Origin: Cavia porcellus
Taxonomy: Eukaryota > Chordata > Mammalia > Rodentia > Caviidae
Direction of reading: 5' to 3'
Length of the DNA: 64,000 nt
Assembly (NCBI RefSeq): GCF_034190915.1
Contig: NW_026947486.1
Span: 22,375,001 to 22,439,000, forward strand
A program made the position numbers and the translations under genes. The notes below the pieces were generated by a model, which saw only the letters and a list, made by a program, of their open reading frames with translations, searched no databases and was not told where the DNA came from. Every line of letters begins with the position of its first letter. Position 1 is the stretch's first letter. Shown one piece after another: positions 22,655-32,929 of this stretch.

Positions 22655-23690
22655 TTGATCTCAACCCCCTCACGATCAAAAAATATTAGCAAGGAAAAAC
22701 AAGGCAATGAAATGCCACCAAAGACTGCTAATTCTCCCAAAGCATTCCAAAGGGGCACTAATGGAGAGGAAAGCAGACATCAAGTAGCTGAGCTGTATGA
22801 AATATTTAAAGACAATACAAAGAAACTCACTGAACTCAAAGAAGACATATTGCAAAAGAGGGTGAAACTATTAAACAAAGTAAACAATGTAGTTATAGAA
22901 AAAACTAAAACATTGGAAGAGATGATCAAAATGGTTCAAAATATGAATAAGTTTATCAAAGAAACAACTGAGAAGATTCCAAACAGAAATTATAGAAATA
23001 GGGAATTCTTCTGAACAGCCAATATGATGAATATGAAGATACCATTTCAGAAATAATGGGCAAAATGAAATCATATGATAATATACTCAAATGAATCTTA
23101 AAATGATGAAAGCAAGAAAAATTTGTCTAACAACTACTAGATGATGCTGAGACTAACCTGATGCGAAGTGAAATTAGAGAGAAATTAGAGGAAAGCACAC
23201 ACAAAAGAAAAAATCTGTTTAAAGAAATCATGGCAGAATACTTGTAGAGTATGGGAAAGAATGAAACATACAAATAAGTATGAAATGCCAAACAACTTCA
23301 AGAAAGAAAAAAGCTTCTCACAGCACATGATAGACAAAATTCCAGAAGTCCAAGGCAAAGACAGAAACATAAAAGATATCAGAAAAAAAAAGAAAAAAAA
23401 AAAAAACAATAGAGGTAAATTCCAGCATGATCACAGCAGACTTTTTTCAGCACACATTTTAAAGGCCAGGACAGCTTCAAACAAAGTGTTTCAAGCCCTA
23501 AGAGAAAAAAACTTGTATTCTAAACTAATATATCTTGAAAAATTATCTTTTAAATTTTATAAACAAGAATATTCTATGAGAAAAAAATACTTCAAGAAAC
23601 TCATGAACATAGAACCAGAACTCTTAAAAACTATTCAACAATATCTAAAAAGACAAGGAAGTCAACAAAGTGCAAATGTCAAATAGACTG
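22655..23690 (+). pseudogene. L1 ORF1 remnant (element O2)
   Basis: Two open segments remain: 119 residues (22655-23014), with a charged alpha-helical coiled-coil-like region rich in K, E and L (TKKLTELKEDILQKRVKLL), and 141 residues (23261-23686), with the C-terminal L1 ORF1 block (KVFQALREKNLYSKLIYLEK, compare the family pattern LKEKNFQPRxxYPAKL). Stops and frameshifts separate them around 23,015-23,260. A run of A residues near 23,385-23,405 probably slipped. In intact L1 this protein coats L1 RNA as a trimer; here it is dead. Confidence 0.7.
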
Positions 23691-23807
23691 AATACACTGA
23701 GCAAGGTGACAAAACAAGAAAAAGAAGGCACTGAAAGTAATAAATCAATAACTTTCAGTAACAACACTCAATGTAAATGGTCTTACCTTCCCAATTAGAA
23801 GACACAA

Positions 23808-23932
23808 ATTGCAGCAGTTGGGAGGCTGAGGTAGGATTTCTGTGAGTTTGAAGCCAGCCTGGGCTACAAAGTGAATTCATGGCCAGCCTGAACTACATAG
23901 CAAGACTCTGTCTCAGGAAAAAAAAAAAGACA
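23808..23932 (+). mobile_element. B1 SINE inserted in O2 ORF2, with TSD
   Basis: 5'-truncated B1 beginning 'gcagcagttgggaggctgag'. Both copies of the internally duplicated right-half segment are visible ('gccagcctgggctacaaagt' and 'gccagcctgaactacatagc'), followed by 'ctctgtctcagg' and an A tail. It is flanked by direct repeats of 'aagacacaaattg' (about 23,795-23,807 and 23,928-23,940), a clear 13-bp target duplication showing L1-mediated insertion. Confidence 0.9.
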
Positions 23933-24534
23933 CAAATTGGCAAACTGTATCAAGAAACAAAACCCAAAGTTCTGATGCATTCAAGAGACCCATCTAATCC
24001 AAAAAGAAATGCAAAGGGTGAAAATATATATGTACTGAATATTGGACATTTAACTTCAGAAAACTACTGAATATAAAATATGAAAGAAACACCAATGCAA
24101 TATAGACAATACATCTAAATACCCTCTTCCACAAACAGATCAATTAAACAAAACAATTAAGAAAGAACTATCAAACAAATAGACTTATGAGATTATCTAG
24201 TGTTCCAGCCTACTACAAGAGAATACAAATTCTTTCCAGTAGCACACTGAATTTCCTCCAAAATACACCACATGTTAGTTCATAAATCCTGATTAAGTAA
24301 GTACAAATAATCAAAGAGATCATGCATCATAACCAAGTAGGTTTCATACCAAAAATGCAAAGATGGTTTATCATATACAAATCAATAAAGAAATATACAA
24401 CATAAGGAGAAGCAAGGAATAAGTCACATTATCACATCAACAGAGGCAGAAAAAGGTTTTAACAAAATAAAACATTTGTAATAAAAACTCTGAAGAAAAC
24501 AGGTGTACAGGGACCTTATCTCAGGCTGATAAAA

Positions 24535-24912
24535 GGACCAGAGACATCAAGTGAACAGAAAATTTTGAAACAGCTCATCAAAATCCCTACACACTGCTGA
24601 TAAGAAAATCACCCAATTACAGCTTTTTCTAGGAACTGAAAAATCTGGACCACATATCCAACACTCTTGCTTTTCCAAGGGCTGTCCAGAGGACTGGTAA
24701 CTGTCTTGTTCATCTTGGAGTGCTGATGGAACCAACCGTACTCTAGCCAGTTTGGGATCAACAAGGTCAGACAGGGGTTTACACTGACAGTTAGAACAAT
24801 CTCTCTACTCAGCCTAGCACTGAGCCAACAGATGAAAAGTCCTAACTCTCAGCTTTCTCTCCAAGAAAAAAAAGGAGAATGGACCCATGTCCAGTGGTCA
24901 AACACCTTCAGG
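24535..24912. other. Unclassified ~375-bp block inside L1 O2
   Basis: L1 text stops after 'ccttatctcaggctgataaa' (RT region) and resumes with ORF2 C-terminal text near 24,915. The block between does not fit L1 ORF2 order. It holds an A8 run at 24,866-24,873 but no clear target duplication. It may be an unrecognised insertion or part of a rearranged L1 5' region. The 62-codon minus-strand frame (24547-24735) is not recognised. Confidence 0.4.
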
Positions 24913-24914
24913 AG

Positions 24915-25850
24915 ATACGCAAGCACTGGCTTATAACGTAAGCCTCTTGAAAAGTTGAAAGGTTTGGCACACTCTATTAACCTCACACCAAATACAAAAC
25001 CTAAGATGAAAGATGATACAAATGGTGCTGAGAAAATGATACTGATAAAGATGGCTATACTCATGCAGAGGATTGAAGTTAGGGCCATATCTCTCACCAT
25101 GTACTAAACTAAACTCAAAATGGATCAAAGACCTAAATATTAAAATAGGAACATTTAACCTACTGGAATATAACATATGTAAATCTCCTAAAGTCAATGA
25201 AGTAGGTAAGGACCTTCTGAGTAGAATATCAGTTATACAAGAAATAACATCAAGAATCAACACATGAGACAATATTAAATTGAAAACCTTCTGCATAGCA
25301 AAGAAAACAATCAAAAGACTGAAGAGACAAACTAGAGAATAGGAAAAAAAACTTACCAGCTACCCCTGAGACACAGGACAAATATCCAGACTATTTAAAG
25401 AAATAAAAAAATCTTAAACCCCTCAAAATGAAAGATCTATTCAAAAACTGGATGATTGAAATGAATACACACTTCTCAGAAGAAATATAAATAACCATCA
25501 AATACATGAAAAAATGATCAACCTCTATAGCTATTAGAGAAAGGCAAAGTAATACTGATATTTTACCTTACTCCAAAAAGAGCAGCAATCATCAAAAAAT
25601 TTAATTAAAAAGTGCTGTAAGCCAGGCATGATGATGCACATCTGTAATGTCAGCACTCAGGAGGATGAGGCAGGAGCATTGCCATGAATGTGAAACCCAC
25701 CTGGGTTAAATAGTGAGTTCAAGACTAGTTTTAACTACACAGTGAAACTCTGTCTCAAAAAACATGTTGGAAAAGCTGTGAAAATGGAATATTTATGTTG
25801 TGGGTGGAAATGCAAAGTAGTAAAACCATTATGAAAAACAGTACGGAGAC
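24915..25850 (+). pseudogene. L1 ORF2 C-terminal remnant (element O2)
   Basis: 'tgtactaaactaaactcaaa' 'atggatcaaagacctaaata' and 'gaaaaccttctgcatagcaa' are typical of the L1 ORF2 region downstream of the RT. 'gaatacacacttctcagaag' and, after a B1, 'tgttggaaaagctgtgaaaa' lead into the cysteine-rich C-terminus. Short open segments remain (25073-25267), but several stops make it non-functional. It is cut at 25,851 by L1 copy A. Confidence 0.75.
25621..25763 (+). mobile_element. B1 SINE inside O2 (left arm of inverted SINE pair)
   Basis: 'gccaggcatgatgatgcaca', 'agcactcaggaggatgaggc', 'gtgagttcaagactagtttt' and 'ctctgtctcaaaaaa'. The odd variants 'ttaaatagtgag' and 'agttttaacta' are shared with the antisense copy at 26,103-26,230. 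A clean target duplication was not found. Confidence 0.85.
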
Positions 25851-25851
25851 T

Positions 25852-26665
25852 GGGCTCTACAGGTTTCCTGCCTGGCTGGGCCACACCCAGAGACCTTCTT
25901 TCAATCCAGGGAACTGGTCTGCCAGAGGTGAGTTTCAGCACACCAGCTCGACCCAGCAGAGTTTAACATCATTTCTCCCAGTGGTTAAGGACCCGCCTAG
26001 CTTCCAGCCACAGTGCACTGGGCTCTGTAGGTTTTGTGGGCCTAGAGAAGCCATGCACAACAACTTTCTTTCAATCCGGGAATTCCTGGATTGAAAGAAA
26101 AATGTTTTTTGAGACAGAGTTTCACTATATAGTTAAAACTAGTCTTGAACTCACTATTTAACCAGGTGGGTTTCACATTCATGGCAATGCTCCTGCCTCA
26201 TCCTCCTCAGAGTGGACATTACAGATGTGCAAAGTGAGTTCCAGTACACCAGCACTGGCCCAGGGAGAGTTTAGGATCATCATACCCAACAGTTAAGTGC
26301 CTGCCCAACTTCCAGCCACGCTAGACTAGGCTTGGGAGGTTTTGCTGCCCAACTAAACAATGCCCAGCAACCTTTTTGAATCAGGGGAGATGAGGGCATG
26401 AGAAGTGAGTTCCAGGGAATTGATATTTGCATGGGTAGAGCTTTGGACCATCACCCGCAGTGGATACGAGCCCGCCTAGCTTGCTGGAACACTGGAGTTG
26501 GCAGGGGAGGTCCTGTGGACCTGACTGGATGATGTTCAGCAACCTCCATTCAGTCCCAACCTCCATTCAGTCCCAGTCCCAGGAGTCCAATGCCTGGAGT
26601 GCCAGGCATAGGAGACAATTTCCAACTCACTCAGGGGAAGCTTTAGAATGTCATTTTAAACAAGG
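25852..26665 (+). promoter_or_regulatory. L1 copy A 5' UTR made of four ~168-bp monomers
   Basis: Unit starts are at about 25,851, 26,019, 26,330 and 26,500. Each starts with a form of 'tgggctctgtaggtttt', passes through 'tttctttcaatccgg' and 'gtgagttccagcacacc', and closes with 'cccgcctagcttccagcca'. The second unit holds an antisense B1 of about 140 bp, which explains the longer spacing. By analogy with mouse L1, where tandem monomers are internal promoters, these probably acted as the Pol II promoter. The monomer sequence does not resemble mouse A, Tf or Gf units as I know them. Confidence 0.7.
26103..26230 (-). mobile_element. B1 SINE, antisense, inside L1 copy A 5' UTR
   Basis: The complement of the B1 at 25,621-25,763, sharing its unusual variants through nearly its whole length, including the 'aaaaaacat' junction beyond the A tail. 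It lies in the second 5' UTR monomer and lacks the first bases of B1. About 95% identical to its partner by eye. Confidence 0.85.
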
Positions 26666-26689
26666 ACTATAGGAAAACAAAAGAAGAAA

Positions 26690-27680
26690 GTTCAAAACGC
26701 AATCTCAAACCTCCAGCCCATCTCAAGAAAGTCTAGGAGTCATAAACATAGAAGAAAATATATGCCACACACCTGAAATACCTGAAATGATGGCAACTGA
26801 AATAAAGAAGCAACTCCAGGAAGCTATAAAGGAACTCAAATTAGAAATAATTTCCAAGGTAAAAGAAGAAATGACAAAAGTAATGAAGGAAATGCTGAAC
26901 ACATCTAAGGAAGACATAGTTAAAAATTAGAGGAACAAAACCAAAAGATAGAATCCCTGGATGAACAATATGAGAAACAACTAGAATACATGAAGCAGAG
27001 TCAAAGAGATGTACAGGAAATCAAAAATTCTATGGAAAGTTTTCAAAACCACCTTAACAAAAGTGAAGATAGAATTTCACACCTCGAAGACAAGATTGCA
27101 GCCAGTGAACAGGAAAGGAAAGATCTTTAAAAAATAACAAGGAATCAGGAAATAACAATTCAACAGGTGCAAGACAATGCAAAGAAAAACAACATAAGAT
27201 TGATAGGGATAAATGAAAAAGAAAGGGACAACACAAATGATATCAAGAGGCTATTTACAGAAATAATAGCTGAAAATTTCTCAAACATGAGAATGGAAAC
27301 TGACATTTGGATTAGTGAAGCATACAGAACTCTAAATAGTCATAACCAAAATAAAACTACAACCAGAAATATAATAATCGCAATCCCAGGAATCCAACAT
27401 AGGCACAGATATTAAAAGCTGTTAGAAAAGACAGATCACCTGTAAAGCAAAATGTATCAGAATCACAGCAGACTTCTCAATACAAACAATGAAGTCAAGA
27501 AGAGCATGGAGCGAAGTATTTCAGATATTAAAGGAAAACAATTTCCAACCTAGACTGATGTACCCTGCAAAACTGTTCTTCAAAATGCATAGAGAAATAA
27601 GATACTTCCATGACAAAGAACAGCTGAAGAACTTCATGCGCACCAAACAAACCCTGCAAAGAATACTAAAGACATTCTAG
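26690..27680 (+). pseudogene. L1 ORF1 (copy A), broken
   Basis: Encodes the L1 RNA-binding trimer protein in pieces. A charged coiled-coil region (26,790-26,927, MATEIKKQLQEAIKELKLEI...) ends in a stop at 26,928. RRM-like text follows at 27,167-27,415 (NNIRLIGINEKERDN, then FTEIIAENF). After a frame change the C-terminal domain is at 27,489-27,680 (MKSRRAWSEVFQILKENNFQ, LMYPAKLFFK, then the end QTLQRILKTF). Domain order and the stop are as in other L1 ORF1s. At least one premature stop and one frameshift make it inactive. The start codon is uncertain. Confidence 0.8.
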
Positions 27681-27761
27681 ACAGACATAGGAAAAAACCA
27701 CTAATCAAGGCAGACAAATAAATAAAGTGGAAAGATAAGGAAGCAACAGCAGAAAGATAAC

Positions 27762-30700
27762 ATGTCAAAAGTAAACCAATATATATCAGCTATAACCACT
27801 AATGTAAATGACCTCAATTCACCAATTAAAGAAACAGACTGGCAGAATCAACCAAAAACAATGTTCAACCATATTCTGTATTCAGGAAACCCATCAAACC
27901 CAAAAGGAAGCTCACAGACTGAAAGTCAAAGGATGGAAAACAATATTTCATGCAGCATGAACACAAAAAAAGCAGAGGTAGCTAATCTGTTTGAAGACAA
28001 TATGCACTTCAAAGTAAGAATGATCCAAAGAGAAAAAAAGAGGTCACTACATACTAGTTAGAGGAAAACTGCAAGAGTTTAACAACCTTCAAGAGATAAC
28101 AACCTTAAATATATATATACACCAAATTGCAGAGCACCCAGCTATATAAAGCAAGTATTAACAGAAAAGAAAAATCGAATAAGCAATAACACAATTATAA
28201 CAAAGAGCTTAACACATCATTGACATTAAGGGACAGATTCACCAGACAGAAAAGAAGCAATGAAATAACCGAACTGAAACACGCCTGTGAACAAATGGAC
28301 TTGATAGACAGAGTGTTCCATCCAACAACATCAGAATATACAATCTTCTCAGCAGTACAGAGGACACTCTCTAAAACTGACCATATACTAGCCCACAGGA
28401 CATATTTAATTAAATGCAAAAGTGTTGAAATTATTCCATGCATGTTATCAGATCAAAGCTCTATGAAACTAGAAATTAATGATAAAAGAACAGCAAAAAA
28501 CCCACAAACACATGGAAATTGAATAATACACTCTTTTTTTTTTAAGAGGAAAAAGAGAAAAACACAAAACAAAACAAAGCGGTGTAAGGGTACACGTAAT
28601 ACAGAACTACAAAAAAAAAAAAAAACTTAACAGTAAGAAATCACCTGTTAATAGATTACATATTATCATCTTGAAAATAGTTGCTCAAATCACAGTATCA
28701 AAGAATACAAGGTGGACATTCAAACAGGGAGACTGCAAACAGCTGTGTTCAATGATCCAAAAACATTGATATAGTCAGCTATTTAACACCCCTAAACACA
28801 CTTGCTGTTATATCCGTTAGAGCTCTTTTTCTTTTTTTTTTCCCTCTCTATTTTACAACAAAATTTACACATTTTGGATTTTATTACTCCTTAGTGCTTA
28901 TTACTTTTTTGGGGGGGAGAGAATACAGTCAAATATGGCAAAACAAAGCTGTCAGTCAAAACCAAGGATAGACATAGCACATGGTGTAGAAGAGAGTACA
29001 AGGTTATCAACAATGGTTATCAACGTTGTCTCTTGTTTCCTTAAAAAGAATTATCTATCTCATTAGGTATTATAAAGTTGGACAAAACAGTAGAGAACAA
29101 TAATAATACACTCTTGAGGAATAGGTGGTCACAGGGGAAATTAAAGAAGGAATTAAACAATACCTACTAGGAAACAAAAATACAAACACAACTTACCGGA
29201 AGCTGTGGGATGGAATGAAAGCTGTCCTCAGAGGAAAATTTATTGTACTGAGTTCCTACATCAGGAAAATAGAACGAACACAAATAAACAACTGGATGCT
29301 ACACCTCAAACATCTACAAAAAGAAGAGCAAGTCAAGCCCAAAGCTAAAATAAGGGAGGAAATTATAAAAATCAGAGCAGAAGTTAATGCAATAGAAACA
29401 AGAAAGCAATCCAAAGAATCAATGAATCAAAGAGCTGGTTCTTTGAAAGAATAAATAAAACTGATAAGCCACTAGCCAACCTTATTTTAAAAAGGAAAGA
29501 AAAAGCTTAAATTCATGCAATAAGGAATGAAAATGGTGAAATCACTACAGACTCTGTGGAAATATAGATCATGAACACCTATTTCAAAAACCTCTACTCT
29601 TATAGGTTAGATAATACAGAAAAAATGGACATTCCTAGAAACATATGAAGCACCAAAGCTGGGTCAAGAACATGTAAAAGTACTGAATAACCCAATTTGT
29701 ATTAATGAAATTGAAACTGTAATTGAGTCCTTATCTAGGAAGAAGAGCCAAGGCCCAGATTAATTCACTGTGGAATTCTACAAGAAATACAAAGAAGAAT
29801 TAGTGCTCTCACTCCTCAAACTCTTCAATGAAATAAAAAAGGAAGGAATTCTTCCTAAGACATTCATGGAAGCAAATACTACTCCAGTATCAAAACCTGA
29901 GAAATATCCAACTAAAAAAGACAACTACAGGCCAATCTCCCTAATGAACACAGATGTAAAAGTTCTCAATAAAGTATTGGCAAACAGGATGCAACAAACC
30001 ATGAAGAAGATTCCACAACCAAGTGGGATTCATCCCAGGAATGTAGTGATGGTTCAACATATGCAAATCAATAAATGTAATCCACCGTATCAATACAGTC
30101 AGAAGTAACAATCACATGGCCATTTCTATATGCAGAAAAAGCTTTTCTTAAGGTCTAACATTCATTATAAGAAACTTACAGAAAATTGGAATAGATGGTC
30201 TTTACCTCAATACAATAAAGGCCATCTATGACATTCCAACAGCTAACATCATGTTAAATTTTTACCTTAAAATCAGGCACAAGACAAGGATTTCCCTTAT
30301 CACCTCTCCTATTCAACATAGTACAGAAAATACTAGCCAGAGCAATTAGACAAGAGAGAGAAATAAAAGCGGTAAAAATAGGAAAAGAAGAAGTTAAATT
30401 GCAGACAACATGATCCTCTACATAGAAGACCCCCAAAACGCCACTGAAAGACTCTAGATATAATAAATAAATTCAGCTATGTAGCCGGATACAAAATCAA
30501 AACTCAAAACTCAATAGCACTCTATACACTGACAACAAATTCACTGAGAGAGAAATAAGAGAAGCCACAACCTTCACACTAGCATCCAAAAAATTCTTAG
30601 CAACTAATCTCACGAAAATGGTAAAAGTTCTATACTGGGAAAATTAAAATACCTTGTAAAAAGAAATTCAAGAGGATCTCAGAAAATGGAAAGACATCCC

Positions 30701-32080
30701 TTGTTCATGTATAGGAAGAATAAACATTGTGAAAATGACCATTCTCCCAAAACCGTTATACAGATTGAATGCAATCTCAATGCAAATACCATCAACATAC
30801 CTCACAGACCTAGAGAAAGCACTCCTAAAACTCATCTGGAACAAGAAAAGACCTAGAACAGCAAAGACAATTCTAAGCAGCAAAGGCAAGGCAGGAGGCA
30901 TCAAAATCCCTGACTTGAAGTTATACTACAAAGCTACTGCAATAAAATCAACATGGTACTGAAATCAAAACAGATTTGAAGATCAATGAAACAGATTAGA
31001 AGATACAACCAAAACTACAAACACTCAACCAGTTTATCTTTGATAAAAGGGCCAAACATGTTCACTGGAATAACGACAGTTTCTTTAATAAATGATGTTG
31101 GGAAAAGTGGTTCTCCATAGGCCAAAAACAAAAGCTTGACCCATGACTATCACCATGTACTAAACTAAAATCTAAATGGAGCAAAGATATGAATATTAAA
31201 ACAGAAACACTAAATCTGTTGGAAGACAAATTAGGTAAAAATCTTGAAGACATAGAGGTAGGTAGAGAAATCATAAACAGGAATCAACCACACAGGAAAT
31301 ACTTCCCACAATCAGTAACTAAGATCACGTCTTATAAAAAAGTTTCTGCATGTCTAAAGAAATCTCCAGCATGGTGAAAATGAAACCCACAAACTGGGAA
31401 AAAAATCTTAGTGAACTGTCCCTCAGACAAAGGAATTTTGTCTAAAACATATGAACAATTTTAAAAAATCAGACTCCCCAAATTAAAAGACCCAATCATA
31501 AAGTGGGCATCTGAGATGAATACAGAGTTCTCAGGTGAAGAAATAAAAATGGCAAATAAATACATGAAAAAATGTTCACCATCATTAGTTATTACAGAAA
31601 TGCAAATTAAAACAACATTGAGATTCCATCTCACTCCTGAAAGAATGGCCAGGATCAAGAAAATCACCAACAAATGCTGGAAAGGCTGTGGGGAAAAAAG
31701 AACTCTCCTGCACTGTTGGTGGGAGTGTAGACTGGTGCAACCACTGTGGAGGTCAGTGTGGAGATTCCTCAAAAAGCTGAGATTGGAGGTCTCATTGAGC
31801 TAGCTAGTCCACTTCTAGGCATATTCCCAGAGGAACTAAAAACATCATACCACAGTGATGTATGTGCACCCACATTTATAGCAGCACAATTTGTAATAGC
31901 CAGATCTTGTCCATCTACTGAGGAATGGTTTAAAAAGTTGTGGTATTTTTATACAAGGGAGTGCAACTCAGTTATAAAGAATGATCACACTGAAGTATGT
32001 ATAAATAAATGGAAACAACTTGAGACCATTCTCATATGCGAAATAAAGCAAACTCACATGTATAAATACCATATAGTCTC
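27762..32080 (+). pseudogene. L1 ORF2 (copy A), broken
   Basis: L1 ORF2p carries an APE-type endonuclease, a reverse transcriptase and a cysteine-rich C-terminus. The endonuclease starts at the ATG 27,762 (SAITTNVNDLNSPIKE), shifts frame before the catalytic QETH text, and keeps a DHILAH-type block near 28,380. An antisense L1 fragment splits it at 28,536-29,101. RT text follows ([11 protein letters not shown] at about 29,930). The FADD active-site segment is damaged at about 30,395-30,410, where bases for S-L-F are missing. The C-terminal zinc knuckle CX3CX7HX4C is intact near 31,675-31,730. Many stops. Confidence 0.8.
28536..29101 (-). mobile_element. Antisense 5'-truncated L1 3' UTR (fragment E) inserted in copy A ORF2
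   Basis: The left edge is a T run (complement of a poly-A tail). The complement then matches the last part of the long L1 3' UTR in copies B and D ('ctgttttgt', 'acctaatgagatag', 'gttgataaccttgtactct' and 'gtattacgtgtacccttaca' forms). It is flanked by perfect 14-bp direct repeats 'aataatacactctt' (28,522-28,535 and 29,102-29,115). Only the distal 3' UTR was copied, 566 bp, a typical 5'-truncated L1 insertion. ORF2 text resumes exactly after the duplication. Confidence 0.92.
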
Positions 32081-32670
32081 CCTAGTGTTAGAAATAGTAA
32101 GAGTACATATGATTTTATGATAATCATACATTGTTTGAAGCCTTATAATGTTTTCATTCATTGGTTGTAATGGTTTTATTCTGGTATGTTTTATTGTATT
32201 CTTTGTGATAGTATGAACAGGTATTTTAACAAAAAGAAGACATTATGATAGTCAGTGCTTATTTAATATCATCTTGCTTTGAAGTCATACCATGCTTTTG
32301 TTCTCATGTTTCCACTGGTTCTATCATTTTGTATCTTACTGGATTTTATTATGTGTGATAGTATAAACAAATTTTTTATGGAAAATGAGATACTATAGTA
32401 GCCATTGTTCATTTTTGGTTATTTGGTTCTGAATGTCCTGTAATATTTTTATTCTGTTGAATGGTTTTAACTCTTTAGTTTGTTATGCTTGATACTATTG
32501 TATGTGAACATATGCTCAACTATTTCAAAGAAAAAGACATTATGGTAACTTCTGTTAATATCTTGTTGTCTTGTGGTGAAGTACTGTGTTGCTTACATTG
32601 TTCTGTTCTGATCTGCTTTGTTCTGTCTCCTTTTATTAAGCTCTTTAAAATAAAAAAGAATAAATAGAAA
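32080..32670 (+). mobile_element. Short-form L1 3' UTR (copy A), three ~150-bp units
   Basis: Diverged tandem units are marked by 'tatgatagt' (32,244), 'tatagtagc' (32,394) and 'tatggtaac' (32,540), 150 and 146 bp apart. Each is preceded by a 'tgtgatagtat(g/a)aaca'-like box and followed by text like 'aatatcatcttg.tttgaagt'. The UTR then ends with 'aagctctttaaaataaaaaa'. It lacks the three further units of copies B and D. Confidence 0.8.
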
Positions 32671-32695
32671 AAAAGAAAAATGGTACTGAGACACT

Positions 32696-32705
32696 ACCCA
32701 AATAT

Positions 32706-32752
<47 letters not shown>

Positions 32753-32927
32753 CAGTGGGCCCAGGTATTTCTCTACTAGGTATCTATCCACACGAATTAA
32801 AGACATCATATTACAGTTATACATGCACACCAATGTTTATAATAACACAATTTACACAAGATGAATCTTGAAAGTGGCCTTGGAAGCGGACCATAAACAA
32901 ATGGGAAAAGAAAACGTGGTATTCATA
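32696..32927 (+). mobile_element. L1 O2, second piece
   Basis: After the copy A target duplication comes 'acccaaatataaaat', a (TA)n expansion, then 'ctctactaggtatctatcca' 'cacgaattaaagacatcata' and 'ccaatgtttataataacaca', which is L1 ORF2 C-terminal text following where O2 was cut at 25,851. It runs to 'gaaaacgtggtattcata' (32,910-32,927), where L1 copy B is inserted. Confidence 0.7.
32706..32751. repeat. (TA)n microsatellite
   Basis: About 22 TA units inside the O2 remnant. Overlapping open frames on both strands are artefacts. Confidence 0.95.
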
Positions 32928-32929
32928 TC

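Larger units (their letters stand above)
22620..25850 (+). mobile_element. Old L1 (O2), first piece
   Basis: ORF1 text lies at 22,655-23,690, ORF2 endonuclease text at 23,730-24,300, RT text at 24,300-24,535, and C-terminal ORF2 text at 24,915-25,850. A B1 (23,808-23,930), an unclassified block (24,535-24,910) and another B1 (25,621-25,763) interrupt it. The endonuclease-to-RT step is too short, so a deletion is likely near 24,300. The element stops at a target duplication at 25,841-25,851 and continues at about 32,696 and 38,601, beyond later L1 insertions. Confidence 0.8.
25852..32682 (+). mobile_element. Full-length but defective L1 (copy A)
   Basis: A complete L1 layout is present: monomeric 5' UTR (25,852-26,665), ORF1 (about 26,690-27,680), an 81-bp inter-ORF gap, ORF2 from the ATG at 27,762 to about 32,080, a short 3' UTR (32,080-32,650) and an A-rich end. 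It is flanked by 'gtacggagact' (25,841-25,851) and 'gtactgagacact' (32,683-32,695), a diverged target duplication. O2 sequence continues on both sides, so the copy inserted into O2. An antisense B1 and an antisense L1 fragment are nested in it. Confidence 0.85.

Noticed and set aside
26019..26665. The 168-bp monomers of L1 copy A as the source of the 123-bp units in element Z
   Set aside because: No shared words of useful length were found by eye; unit length and composition differ. A computed alignment would settle it.
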